The translations under genes were made by a program, and so were the position numbers. 9,757 bases of DNA from CAWEHT01 sp963808455 (GTDB taxonomy: Bacteria; Chloroflexota; Anaerolineae; CG2-30-64-16), in NCBI GenBank assembly GCA_963808455.1, contig CAWEHT010000124.1:1-9757 (forward strand), read 5' to 3'. The notes below the pieces were generated by a model. That model saw nothing but the letters and a program-made list of their open reading frames with translations. It was not told the DNA's origin and made no database searches. Positions 1-7,287 of the stretch are shown here, one piece after another. Each line of letters starts with the position of its first letter. The stretch's first letter is position 1.

Positions 1-175
1 GCAGAACGTGTCCGAAGCAAAGGTGTCGGCAGGCGCTACGAATATACAATCGGGCCTGGAGCCAGCGGGCAGAGCCGCTTCGGCAACTGGAGCGAGAGTG
101 CCCGGAAGATCGCGGATTCTGCTCGACGTGGTATGGAAATCCGCGGTCTGAGCGCTGCGACCATGCTGGAATCAT
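1..175 (-). CDS. Candidate fluoride-responsive gene, 5' part only, unrecognised
   Basis: An ATG at 175-173 on the minus strand opens a frame with no stop for 58 codons to the window edge. AGGTG at 184-180 lies four bases upstream as a possible ribosome binding site. The call rests mostly on context: the fluoride riboswitch and terminator at 252-336 read in this direction and need a downstream gene. Genes under this riboswitch class usually encode fluoride exporters (CrcB/Fluc, CLC-F) or fluoride-sensitive enzymes. The visible residues (starting MIPAWSQRSDRG, then rich in Ser, Arg and Cys) do not look like the membrane N-terminus of CrcB, and I recognise no family. A competing minus frame (GTG at 182-180, stop at 36-38) and a plus-strand frame (1-228) are also open, so the true reading frame is uncertain, and the indels seen elsewhere could have broken it. 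Confidence 0.28.
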   Translation of the reverse strand, partial: MIPAWSQRSDRGFPYHVEQNPRSSGHSRSSCRSGSARWLQARLYIRSACRHLCFGHVL

Positions 176-251
176 CGTTCACCTCTTTTTGGCCATCAGC
201 TGCGGGACGCCGGCGTTCGCAGGGTTGAAGTTCCGTGCAGCGCGAACAGAC

Positions 252-285
252 AAAAAAGCCCCTGCCCACGTTCACCGGCAGAGGC
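252..285 (-). terminator. Intrinsic terminator of the fluoride riboswitch
   Basis: On the minus strand GCCTCTGCC (285-277) pairs with GGCAGGGGC (266-258) over nine base pairs including one U-G wobble. The loop has ten bases, and six T residues (257-252) follow at once. On the plus strand the wobble would be an A-C mismatch and there is no T-run, so the element is directional. Its left arm overlaps the aptamer pseudoknot strand. Confidence 0.85.
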
Positions 286-336
286 TATCAGTCTTGCGAC
301 AGTTCGGCTCACGTGCGCCGGGGAGCCCCATCCCCA
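252..336 (-). promoter_or_regulatory. Fluoride riboswitch (crcB motif) with terminator expression platform
   Basis: Read on the minus strand, the RNA has all the crcB-motif parts in order. P1 is GGGG (335-332) pairing with CCCC (323-320) around the eight-base loop ATGGGGCT (331-324). A small variable hairpin follows (319-305). Next come AACT (304-301), the stem-loop GTC-GCAA-GAC (300-291), TGAT (290-287) and AGCCTC (286-281). The P1 loop GGGGCT can pair with AGCCTC (one G-U wobble) to form the pseudoknot that encloses the fluoride-Mg2+ cluster in this family. AGCCTC also supplies the left arm of the terminator at 258-285, so pseudoknot and terminator exclude each other. Fluoride binding should therefore allow read-through into the gene to the left. 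The match of AACT-stem-TGAT plus the covarying pseudoknot makes the identification strong. Confidence 0.9.
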
Positions 337-344
337 TTGGCCCC

Positions 345-373
345 AGTGTAGCACCACAGCATTGAATTGGCAA
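345..373 (-). promoter_or_regulatory. Sigma-70-type promoter for the fluoride riboswitch RNA
   Basis: On the minus strand TTGCCA (373-368) and TACACT (350-345) are separated by exactly 17 bases. They match the -35 consensus at five and the -10 consensus at four of six positions. The predicted transcription start is near 338, two bases before the aptamer begins, which supports both calls. Confidence 0.65.
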
Positions 374-599
374 AGGCTCGCAGGGTGCGGGCCCGGCCAA
401 TCGTGGCCTCACCGCGCAGCGCTGCCTTCGTCGCGCTTTCGCAGGTCGCCACGCCGTACTTCAGTTATTTAGCAATGGCTTCGCCGATTGATTGTAGTCG
501 GAAGATTGGATTAAGGTTCCAGGACCGCTGGCGTGCTAAACTGAAGTCCTCCGGCGAGCAGGGGTGCCGGGTTCCGATGAAGAAGTGCTTTGGGGAGTC
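374..599. other. Gene-free stretch between the divergent fluoride leader and the M20 gene
   Basis: No open frame here looks coding. The stretch must contain the promoter of the dipeptidase gene. TAAACT at 537-542 could be a -10 box, but no convincing -35 lies 16-18 bases upstream, so I do not call a promoter. I see no repeats or structured RNA. Confidence 0.4.
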
Positions 600-606
600 A
601 AGGAGG
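600..606 (+). promoter_or_regulatory. Ribosome binding site of the M20 dipeptidase
   Basis: AAGGAGG is a near-perfect anti-16S match. It lies five bases before ATG 612 and eight before ATG 615, and so excludes the upstream in-frame ATG at 564. Confidence 0.8.
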
Positions 607-611
607 CTCAC

Positions 612-1978
612 ATGATGGAGTGGCAGGATTATCTGCATGCCCATGCTGAGGATCATGTCGGCGCGTTGCTGGACCTGCTGCGCATCCCCAGCATCTCGGC
701 TTTGAGTGAGCATGCGGGCGACGTGCGGCGGGCAGCGAACTGGACGGCGGAGCGGCTGAGGGCTGCGGGGATCGAGGACGTGCAACTTCTGGAGACAGGG
801 GGTCACCCGCTGGTTTACGGCGCGTGGCTGCACACCCCGGGAAGGCCCACTGTCCTCATTTACGGCCACTTCGACGTGCAGCCGGTCGATCCGCTGAACC
901 TGTGGACCCATCCGCCTTTCGAACCGTTCGTGGCCGAAGGCCGGGTCTATGCACGGGGGGCCAGCGACATGAAGGGCAGCCTCGTCGCCGCGATCGCGGC
1001 CGTCGAGGCGTTGCTGCAGTCGAAGGCGCGCTGCCGGTCAACGTCAAGTTCTTCTTCGAGGGCCAGGAGGAGATCGGCAGCCCGCAGCTCCCGGCCTTCG
1101 TGGCCGCTCACCGTGACCTGCTGGCCTGCGACATCGCGATCAGCGCAGACGGCGACCAGTGGAGCGAGACCCAGGGCAACTTGCTTGTCGGCCTGCGCGG
1201 CCTGGTGACCATGCAAATCGATGTCTACGGGGCCAACACGGACCTGCACTCCGGCGGTTTTGGGGGCGCGGTGCCGAACCCCCTGCATGCCCTGGCCGAG
1301 CTGCTGGCCTCGATGCATGGGCCGGATGGCAAGGTGGCCGTCGAGGGTTTTTACGACGGCGCCGTGGCCCCCACCCCTGAACAACGCGCCTGCCTGGCTG
1401 CGCTGCCGTTTGACGAGGAGGCGTACAAGGCCGGGCTGGGCCTGGAAGGGCTGGCCGGCGAGGCGGGCTACACGACGCTCGAGCGGGCCACTATCCGGCC
1501 CACGCTCGAAGTGAACGGCATGTGGGGCGGCTTCACCGGCGAGGGGATGAAGACCGTGCTGCCCGGCGAAGCGCACGCCAAGATCTCCTGCCGCCTGGTG
1601 CCCGACCAGCAGCCGTCCAACATCCTCGATCTGCTGGAGCGGCACGTGCAAAAGCACCGGCCGAGCGGCGTGCGGGTAGGGGTGCAGCGCGGGGAGGCGC
1701 TTGCCTGGCCCTACCAGATGCCCGCGGATAACCCTTTCAACCAGGCAGCCGCCGACGTGCTGACCGAGCTCTACGGCCGGCCGCCCTATCTGATGTGGAT
1801 GGGCGGCAGCGTGCCGGTCTGCGAGACCTTTCTGCGCTCCTTGGGCGTCTATACGGTGTCCTTTGGCTTCGCCTTGCCGGATGAGCGGTTCCACGCGCCC
1901 AATGAGTTTTTTCGGCTGGCCAACTTTGAGCGCGGCCAGGTGGCCTATGGCAAGCTGCTGGAACGGCTGGCGACGTAG
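612..1978 (+). CDS. M20 family metallopeptidase (dipeptidase), one frameshift
   Basis: This is a zinc-dependent exopeptidase of the M20/ArgE-DapE-CNDP group, probably a cytoplasmic dipeptidase that hydrolyses small peptides. No signal peptide is visible. The metal-site motifs are all present: GHFDVQP (His 86, Asp 88), GASDMKGS (bridging Asp 119), EGQEEIGSP (base Glu and metal Glu, 1058-1081), the Asp in ISADGD (1148-1150) and the late His in FHAPNE (1892-1894). The dimerisation-domain motif with TDLHSGG (about 1238-1258) is also there. The first part reads in the frame of ATG 612. Near 1020-1022 the frame changes, and adding one base there gives LLQSEGALPVNVKFFFEGQ without a break and a total of about 455 residues, the usual length for these dipeptidases. 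The defect is therefore probably a one-base sequencing deletion. The gene stands alone, and its exact substrate cannot be told. Confidence 0.9.
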
Positions 1979-2220
1979 CGACCGCGGGGCCGGTGCGGGA
2001 CCGGGCAGGGAAGTGGTGCGTCCGGCAAGTTCCCTGAAGGCCCCCCGGGGGTTGCGCAGTCCCCGCAGGGGGAAACCCGCCGGCTGATACACCAAGCCTG
2101 TTGAAATAGGCTGAGATCCCGGTCGCGGCCAACTTTCCGGATGGACCACTAAGACGCCCTTCTCGGCCATCGTGAACCCGAAAGGCCTTGCGTCGCAAGC
2201 ACATCAGGGTTGTGTGCCAC
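1979..2220. other. Intergenic stretch after the M20 gene, no gene seen
   Basis: It contains GC-rich hairpins (for example around 2041-2078) and a short hairpin AGCCT...AGGCT near 2096-2112. None is followed by a T-run, so there is no clear intrinsic terminator. The odd palindrome CTTGCG-T-CGCAAG (2187-2199) ends 21 bases before the -35 box of the next promoter and could be an operator, but nothing else supports that. Confidence 0.35.
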
Positions 2221-2249
2221 TTGACACAAACCCCCGCCTGTGGTAGGCT
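2221..2249 (+). promoter_or_regulatory. Sigma-70-type promoter of the Mn riboswitch-ATPase unit
   Basis: A perfect -35 box TTGACA (2221-2226) is followed after 17 bases by TAGGCT (2244-2249), a weaker -10 box. The predicted start near 2256 coincides with the first base pair of the aptamer at 2257. Confidence 0.7.
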
Positions 2250-2256
2250 GGCGTCA

Positions 2257-2410
2257 GGTTGGGGAGTAGCCCACTCTGCCTCAGCGAAGCGAGGCGGAGC
2301 GAACAGTGAACATACCGGATCGCCCAAAAGGCATCCCGGCTGTTCTAAGTGTACGGACACGACAGGCGAGACCGCCGCGGCTTTGGAGCTGTGGGGTCTC
2401 GCCTCTTTTT
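2257..2410 (+). promoter_or_regulatory. yybP-ykoY (manganese) riboswitch with terminator platform
   Basis: The leader carries the two hallmark loops of the family: GGGGAGTAGC (2261-2270), the L1 loop, and GAACATACCGG (2308-2318), the L3 loop. In the known structures these two loops form the Mn2+ site. Visible helices are P1 GGTT/GACC (2257-2260 with 2370-2373), a nine-pair hairpin CTCTGCCTC/GAGGCGGAG (2274-2282 with 2291-2299), P3 GAACAG/CTGTTC (2301-2306 with 2340-2345), and an inner helix GATCGCC/GGCATC (about 2319-2336). The conserved 3' block GACAGGCGAGACC follows at 2361-2373. The 3' strand of P1 is also in the left arm of the terminator. Metal binding stabilises P1 and should prevent termination, switching the ATPase gene on. 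Members of this class control Mn2+ exporters, including P-type ATPases. Confidence 0.9.
2364..2410 (+). terminator. Intrinsic terminator of the Mn riboswitch
   Basis: AGGCGAGACC (2364-2373) pairs perfectly with GGTCTCGCCT (2395-2404). CCGCGGCT (2375-2382) pairs inside with AGCTGTGG (2387-2394) using two G-U wobbles, giving about 18 base pairs with one bulge and a TTGG loop. A run of five T residues (2406-2410) follows. It lies about 35 bases before the ATPase start codon. Confidence 0.9.
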
Positions 2411-2444
2411 GTAGGTGGCGACCTGTCGCAGAGGATGAGATGCC

Positions 2445-5400
2445 GTGCAAGATACTGGGCTACCACCGGAGTCGCTGCCGAAAGTGCTGACGCCCTCCGA
2501 AGCTCTGGGCGCCCTGCTGCAAGAGACGAAGGCCGACCTCAGCCGGGGCCTGGGCGCCGATGAGGTCGAGCGCAGCCGCGCCAGGTTCGGCAGCAACGTC
2601 ATCACGCCTCGCCGAAAGCCGCCGCTCTGGAAGACCTACCTCAAGAAGTTCGAAGACCCTACGATCATCATCCTCTGCGCATGCTCCGGTCCCGCTCTGC
2701 TTGCCGGGCTGTTTGGTTACCTCACCGGCCAGGGCATGGCGGGGTTCCTCGAGGGGATCGCCATCCTGGTTGCCGTGGCAATCGCCACCGGCGCAGAGTT
2801 CATCAGCGAGCACAAGGCCGACCAGGCATTCGAGCTCCTGAAGAGGGACTCCGAAAACGTTCCGGTCAAGGTCGTGCGGGACGGGCGGGCACAGGCAGCC
2901 AGCACCAACGATCTCGTCGTCGGCGATCTATTGTTCCTCGAGGGCGGGGACCGCGTGCCGGCAGACGGTGTCGTCACCGACGCTACGGCCCTGATGGTCA
3001 ACCAGTCGATGTATACGGGCGAGCCCGCGCCGGTGCACAAGCGGCCGGCCGCCGCCGTGCCCGGCTTCGCCCGCTGGTGGTCGGCCACGCGCCCGGCGTG
3101 GCTTCAGGCGGGCCGGCGCTGCCGGAGATCGACATCCGCGAGCCTTGCCAGCTCGTGGGGTTGTCCACGGTTACCGAAGGCAACGGCCACATGCTGGTCA
3201 CCGCGGTCGGCGATCATTCACGCGGGGGCAAGTTTCTGGCGGCGCTGGGCGCCCAGGTGGATGCCAAGACGCCGCTCCGCGAGAGGTCCAACAGCCTGGC
3301 CGGCCTGATCAACATCGCAGGCACGGCGGCGGCAGCCCTGATCTTCGCCACGCTCTTTGGGGCCGGCCTCATGAGCGGGCAGTTCGGTGACCTGGGGGAG
3401 GCCGGGCGCGCTATGTTGGGGGCGGCCGCAGTGATCGTCTTCCTGGCTGTCGTCTACCTGGCCCTGACGCACCGGCAGATATCCCCGGTCCGTTTGATCG
3501 TTTGCGGCTGGGCCAGCGCCCTGCTGATCGGGATGGCCATGGTGCTGATCTGGGCGGCCCCTGCCCAGATCACCTTCCGGTATCTGGTCGGCGCGATCTT
3601 CACCCCCATGCTGAGGTACATGGTCGTCGCCGCGACCATCATCGTCGTTTCGGTGCCCGAAGGCCTGCCCATGGCCATCACCATCAGCCTGGGCCTCAGC
3701 ATGCGCAAGGTGCGGCAGGATAACAACCTGGTACGCAAGATGGACGCGACCCAGACCATCGGTTGCGCAGACGTGATCTGCTCCGATAAGACTGGCACGC
3801 TGACGATGAACCGCATGTCGGTCTATCAGATCTTCGTGAGCGGCGAGACTCACAGCCAGGAGCAGGGGCCCGACGCGCTCTGCCTGCGCCATTCGCCCGC
3901 CTTCGAAATGCTGGCCCTGGCCTGCGCAGCCAATTCGACCGCCGACCTGGAAATCCGCGGCGATGGCCTGCGCTTCATCGGCAGCCACACCGAAGGGGCG
4001 TTGCTGGCCTGGCTGCGGGACCAGGGCGTCAACTACGTGGGCCTGCGCGAGGGGGCCGACGTGCTCGAGCGGGTCCCCTTCTCTTCCGAGCGCAAATGGA
4101 TGGCCACCGCGGTGCGCCATGACGGACGGGTCGCGATCCTGACCAAAGGCGCTCCATCCTGCGTGTTGCGCCAGTGCGTTTCCGTTGAGGCGGCAGGCGG
4201 GGTCGAGCCGCTGGAGCCCCATCGTGAGCGGTTGGCCGAGCGGCTCGCCAACATGGAAAGCTGCGGCATGCGCACCCTGGCCCTGGCCTACCGCTGCGTC
4301 GATGGCGAGGAGGCGCAGCTCCTGCAGGGCGACTCGGCCCAGGATCTCACTCTGCTGGCCCTCATCGGCATCAGCGATCCGGTGCGGCCCGACGTTCCGG
4401 CTGCCATTCGGGAATGCCGCGAGGCCGGCATCGACGTCAAGATGGTCACCGGCGACAGCACGAACACCGCCCGCGTGATCGGCGAGCTCGTCGGCCTGGT
4501 CGGACCGGGTTCTGAAGTCATCACCGGCGAGGAGTTCGCCCAGATGAGCGACCAGCGGGCCCTGGCTCTCCTGCCAAAACTGAAGGTGCTGGCACGCTCT
4601 GATCCCGAGCACAAGCAGCGGCTGGTCAAGCTCTTGCAGTCGCAAGGGCACGTCGTGGCCGTCACCGGCGACGGCACCAACGACGCGCTGGCGCTGAAGC
4701 GGGCGGATGTCGGCATCGCCATGGGGCTGCGCGGGACCGACATCGCCAAGGAGGCGAGCGACATCATCCTGACGGATGACAACTTCGGCAGCATCCTCCG
4801 CGCCGTCCATTGGGGGCGCACGCTCTTCGAGAACATACAGAAGTTCATCCAGTTCCAGTTGACCGTCAACGTCTCGGCGCTGGCGATCGCCTTCCTGAGC
4901 CCCCTGCTCGCCGTGCTCGCCAGGTTCGCAGGGATCACCGGGGCCGGCTTCTCAGAACTGCCCCTCACCGTTCTGCAGCTGTTGTGGGTCAACCTGATCA
5001 TGGATACCCTGGCCGCCCTGGCATTGGCGCTCGAGCCCCCTCGGCCAGAGGTCATGCGGGAGCCGCCGTTGCGCCGCGGAGCACCCTTTGTAACGCGCAG
5101 CATGGTCGAGACCAGCTTGTTCATGGGCGCCTACTTTGTCCTCGTTATCCTGGCCATGCAGGCCACCGACTATCTCGGCGCCCCGTGGTCGCCGGCGTAC
5201 AAGGCGTCGTTTCTCTTCACGGCCTACGTATTCATGCAGGTGAGCAACTCCTTCAACGCCCGCTCAGTGCGACCCGAGCGCTCCGCCTTCCGGGGCGTCC
5301 TGCAAAGCAAGATGTTCCTGGCCACCGAGGGTTCGATCGTCGTGCTGCAGGTCCTCTTTACGACCTTCGGCGGCAGCGTCTTCAATACGGTGCCGTTGGG

Positions 5401-5542
5401 CTGGAGCAGCTGGCTTGTGATCCTGCTGATCGGGGTCAGCGTCCTGGCACTGGGCGAGGCCTTTCGCTGGGCCCGATCCCGCAAGGGGGATGCGGCAGGC
5501 GCATCTGTGGCCAGTTCTCATACGCTTCGCGTCGGGGCCTGA
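2445..5542 (+). CDS. Type IIB (PMCA-like) cation P-type ATPase, probable Mn2+/Ca2+ exporter, one frameshift
   Basis: This is an ATP-driven cation pump of the plasma membrane. Starting at GTG 2445 (GAGG at 2431-2434; an in-frame stop at 2436-2438 rules out earlier starts) and adding one base, it has about 1032 residues. Motifs seen: TGEP in the actuator domain (3015-3026, catalytic Glu present), VPEGLP in M4, DKTGT with the phosphorylated Asp (3785), KGAP (4145), TGDGTND (4664) and VNLIMDTLAALALALEPP in M6. The M4 Glu and M6 Asn/Asp form the single ion site typical of PMCA-type pumps. The N-terminal third reads in the frame of 2445 and the rest in the frame that ends at 5542. The switch lies between about 3040 and 3150 in the actuator domain. 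Two extra hydrophobic segments sit between M3 and M4 (about 3410-3466 and 3497-3565). The Mn riboswitch in the leader argues for Mn2+ export; homology alone would say Ca2+. Confidence 0.9.
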
Positions 5543-5690
5543 CCTGCGTTCGACCCGGCCAAGCACCCTGTCATGGAAGGCGGTGAGCCCGGCGCGGCGG
5601 GGACCGTGGCGGCATCGGCAGCGAGCCGGCATCCCGCCCATGATCTTGCGTCTGCCCGTTTGTGATGGCAAGTGCGCGCTCGGCGCGGGT

Positions 5691-5719
5691 TTGGCGGAAC
5701 TCGCGAAGTGCCTTATAAT
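5691..5719 (+). promoter_or_regulatory. Sigma-70-type promoter of the LysM-SGNH gene
   Basis: TTGGCG (5691-5696) and a perfect TATAAT (5714-5719) are 17 bases apart. Transcription should start near 5726, leaving a leader of about 97 bases. The promoter suggests that this gene and rsmA behind it are transcribed separately from the ATPase, although no T-run terminator is visible after the ATPase stop. Confidence 0.75.
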
Positions 5720-5754
5720 GGCTCTCCAGAGTCATAGTGGACCCACCACGGGAC

Positions 5755-5773
5755 GCGGACGCCTCCTGTCCGC
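5755..5773 (+). other. Hairpin in the 5' leader of the LysM-SGNH gene
   Basis: GCGGAC (5755-5760) and GTCCGC (5768-5773) form a perfect six-pair stem around the loop GCCTCCT. It lies about 30 bases after the predicted transcript start and 50 before the start codon. It is not followed by a T-run, so it is not a terminator, and its role is unknown. Confidence 0.4.
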
Positions 5774-5822
5774 CGAGCCGAACCCGAATTTGGGAAGAAA
5801 GAAACCATCCAGGAGTGGAAGA

Positions 5823-7268
5823 ATGCGACGCAAGGTCATCGCGGCCTGCCTCGGCGGGCTGGTCCTGGTGCTGTCGGCGCGCTCGCTCGGTGCGCTCACG
5901 GTCAAGGCCAGCGCGAGCCGTGCCGCTGCCGCCCTGACGGAGCAGTCACGCGCCGGCACCGCTGCCGCCGGCGGCCCGGCAATACCGGCCGCCACGCAAC
6001 GCTCAGCCCTTGACCCAGGGCCGCCCAAGGGTACGCCGGCGGCCCCGCTCGCCGGGATTACTGCGGCGCTCGCCGTATCGCGCCCCGGCACGCCGGCAGC
6101 CTCCTCTGCAGGTAGCCCGCAGGCCAGCCCGGGCCGGGCCGGCATAGCAGCCACGTGGCCCCTGGTGCCCAGCTTCGCGGTCCCGGCCCTCCCACGCCGT
6201 GGGCCCCAGGCTACACCCACGGCGGCACCACAGCCCCAGCTTCAGCCAGGCGCTGCAAGCGTTTATGGCTCTGCGACGCCAGCCAGCGGGCCTACACCCG
6301 GCACCTACACGATCCAGTCCGGCGATACCCTCCTCGCCCTTGCCTACCAGTTTGGCGTTCCGGTGCTGGCGCTGCAAAGCGCTAACGGCATCACCGACCC
6401 ACAGGACCTGCAGATCGGGCAGGAGCTAATCGTGCCGCGGCTCCCGGCGGGCGCTGGCAACGCCTCGGCCATAGCTGTCCCACACCTGGCCGGTTGGCAC
6501 CTGCCAACGCACCTCAACGGCCTGTCGCTCGACAGTGTCGTGGTGCTGCCCGAGGCCGCCCGCCAGCACATACGTGAGATCTACGCTCGCGGCCAGGCTT
6601 TGGGGCGCAACCCGCATGCCTTCTCCAAGGTGGGCGACAGCACCATGGTCTACCCGCCGTTCCTGGCTGCCTTTGCGGACCCTGACGCCTACCAGCTCGG
6701 CCCCTATGGCTGCTTAGGGCAGGTCATCGACCAGTTCCCGGGCTCCTTCGGCCGGGCCAGCGCGGCGGCCAAACGGGGCATGCATACCTGGACCGAGTTC
6801 GATCCCTCTTGGGACGCTTCCGACGCGTGCCAGCCCGGCGAAGGCCCGCTCGATTGCGAGCTGCGGCTCAACAACCCGGCTATGGCTATGATCCGCCTTG
6901 GCGCCAACGACGTCTCGAATCCAGACCTCTACGACGCCGACCTGCGCAAGATCGTGGAGTTCTGGATCGCCAACGGCGTCATACCGGTGGTCGGCTCCAA
7001 GCCCGATCGCCAGGAAGGGTCAGCCAACACCATCAACCACATCGTGCACATCGTGGCAGCCGACGAGCGCATCCCCCTATGGGACTACGATCTGATCGCA
7101 AGCACCGTGCCCGGTAAAGGCCTGGGTCCCGATCAGGTCCACTTCGTGGCCAGCTACAACCGCGACTACAGCCTGCCCGCCGCTTTCGGCGACGCCGACT
7201 CTCTGGAGGACCTCACCGGCCTGATCATGCTCGGCAGCGTCGAAGAGGCGCTGGGCAGCACCAATTGA
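5823..7268 (+). CDS. Secreted LysM-domain SGNH/GDSL hydrolase-like protein
   Basis: ATG 5823 is chosen because AGGAG (5811-5815) lies seven bases upstream and the next residues form a signal peptide (MRRK, then a hydrophobic run to about residue 26). Longer in-frame starts would precede the promoter. The product has 481 residues. A low-complexity Ala/Pro/Gly/Ser linker covers about 30-155. A LysM domain (TYTIQSGDTLLALA to LIVP, about 161-206) should bind peptidoglycan or another N-acetylglucosamine glycan. The C-terminal half has SGNH hydrolase blocks: VGDST (nucleophile Ser 273), LGAND (Asn 362) and DQVHF (Asp 437, His 440), with GSFGRAS as a candidate block II. It is therefore likely a cell-wall-attached esterase or deacetylase; the substrate cannot be read. 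Three Cys residues near the linker to block III may form a disulfide. The frame is intact, unlike its neighbours. Confidence 0.85.
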   Translation: MRRKVIAACLGGLVLVLSARSLGALTVKASASRAAAALTEQSRAGTAAAGGPAIPAATQRSALDPGPPKGTPAAPLAGITAALAVSRPGTPAASSAGSPQASPGRAGIAATWPLVPSFAVPALPRRGPQATPTAAPQPQLQPGAASVYGSATPASGPTPGTYTIQSGDTLLALAYQFGVPVLALQSANGITDPQDLQIGQELIVPRLPAGAGNASAIAVPHLAGWHLPTHLNGLSLDSVVVLPEAARQHIREIYARGQALGRNPHAFSKVGDSTMVYPPFLAAFADPDAYQLGPYGCLGQVIDQFPGSFGRASAAAKRGMHTWTEFDPSWDASDACQPGEGPLDCELRLNNPAMAMIRLGANDVSNPDLYDADLRKIVEFWIANGVIPVVGSKPDRQEGSANTINHIVHIVAADERIPLWDYDLIASTVPGKGLGPDQVHFVASYNRDYSLPAAFGDADSLEDLTGLIMLGSVEEALGSTN

Positions 7269-7287
7269 AGCGATCCCAGTGCTTGTC

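Noticed and set aside
612..1978. Programmed frameshifting in the M20 gene
   Set aside because: No slippery heptamer or downstream pseudoknot is apparent at 1015-1025, and M20 enzymes are not known for recoding; a one-base error is simpler.
1979..2110. Intrinsic terminator of the M20 gene among the GC-rich hairpins
   Set aside because: None of the hairpins is followed by a T-run.
2096..2125. Possible TPP riboswitch because of GGCTGAGATCCC after the M20 gene
   Set aside because: Only the short CTGAGA block fits. The second conserved THI-box half (ACCTGATCTGGATAATGCC type) is absent downstream, and the next gene is an ATPase with its own Mn switch.
947..2170. Long minus-strand open frame opposite the M20 gene
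   Set aside because: Shadow of the M20 coding sequence; no domain and no ribosome binding site.
3218..4810. Long minus-strand open frame of 530 codons opposite the ATPase
   Set aside because: It lies wholly antisense to a strongly conserved coding region, is His/Gln/Asp-rich as expected for a GC-rich shadow frame, and has no recognisable domain.
4810..5586. Plus-strand open frame overlapping the ATPase C-terminus
   Set aside because: The ATPase frame here encodes clear membrane helices M5-M10; the overlapping frame is Arg-rich and featureless.
5740..5800. Possible c-di-AMP (ydaO-yuaA) riboswitch in the LysM-SGNH leader, since GGACGCCTCCTGTCCG resembles part of that motif and the class often controls cell-wall genes
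   Set aside because: The other conserved blocks (GGGGAACC-like and GGGTGAATC-like strings and the closing AGCTCACC part) are missing, and the predicted transcript start leaves too little room for the full aptamer.
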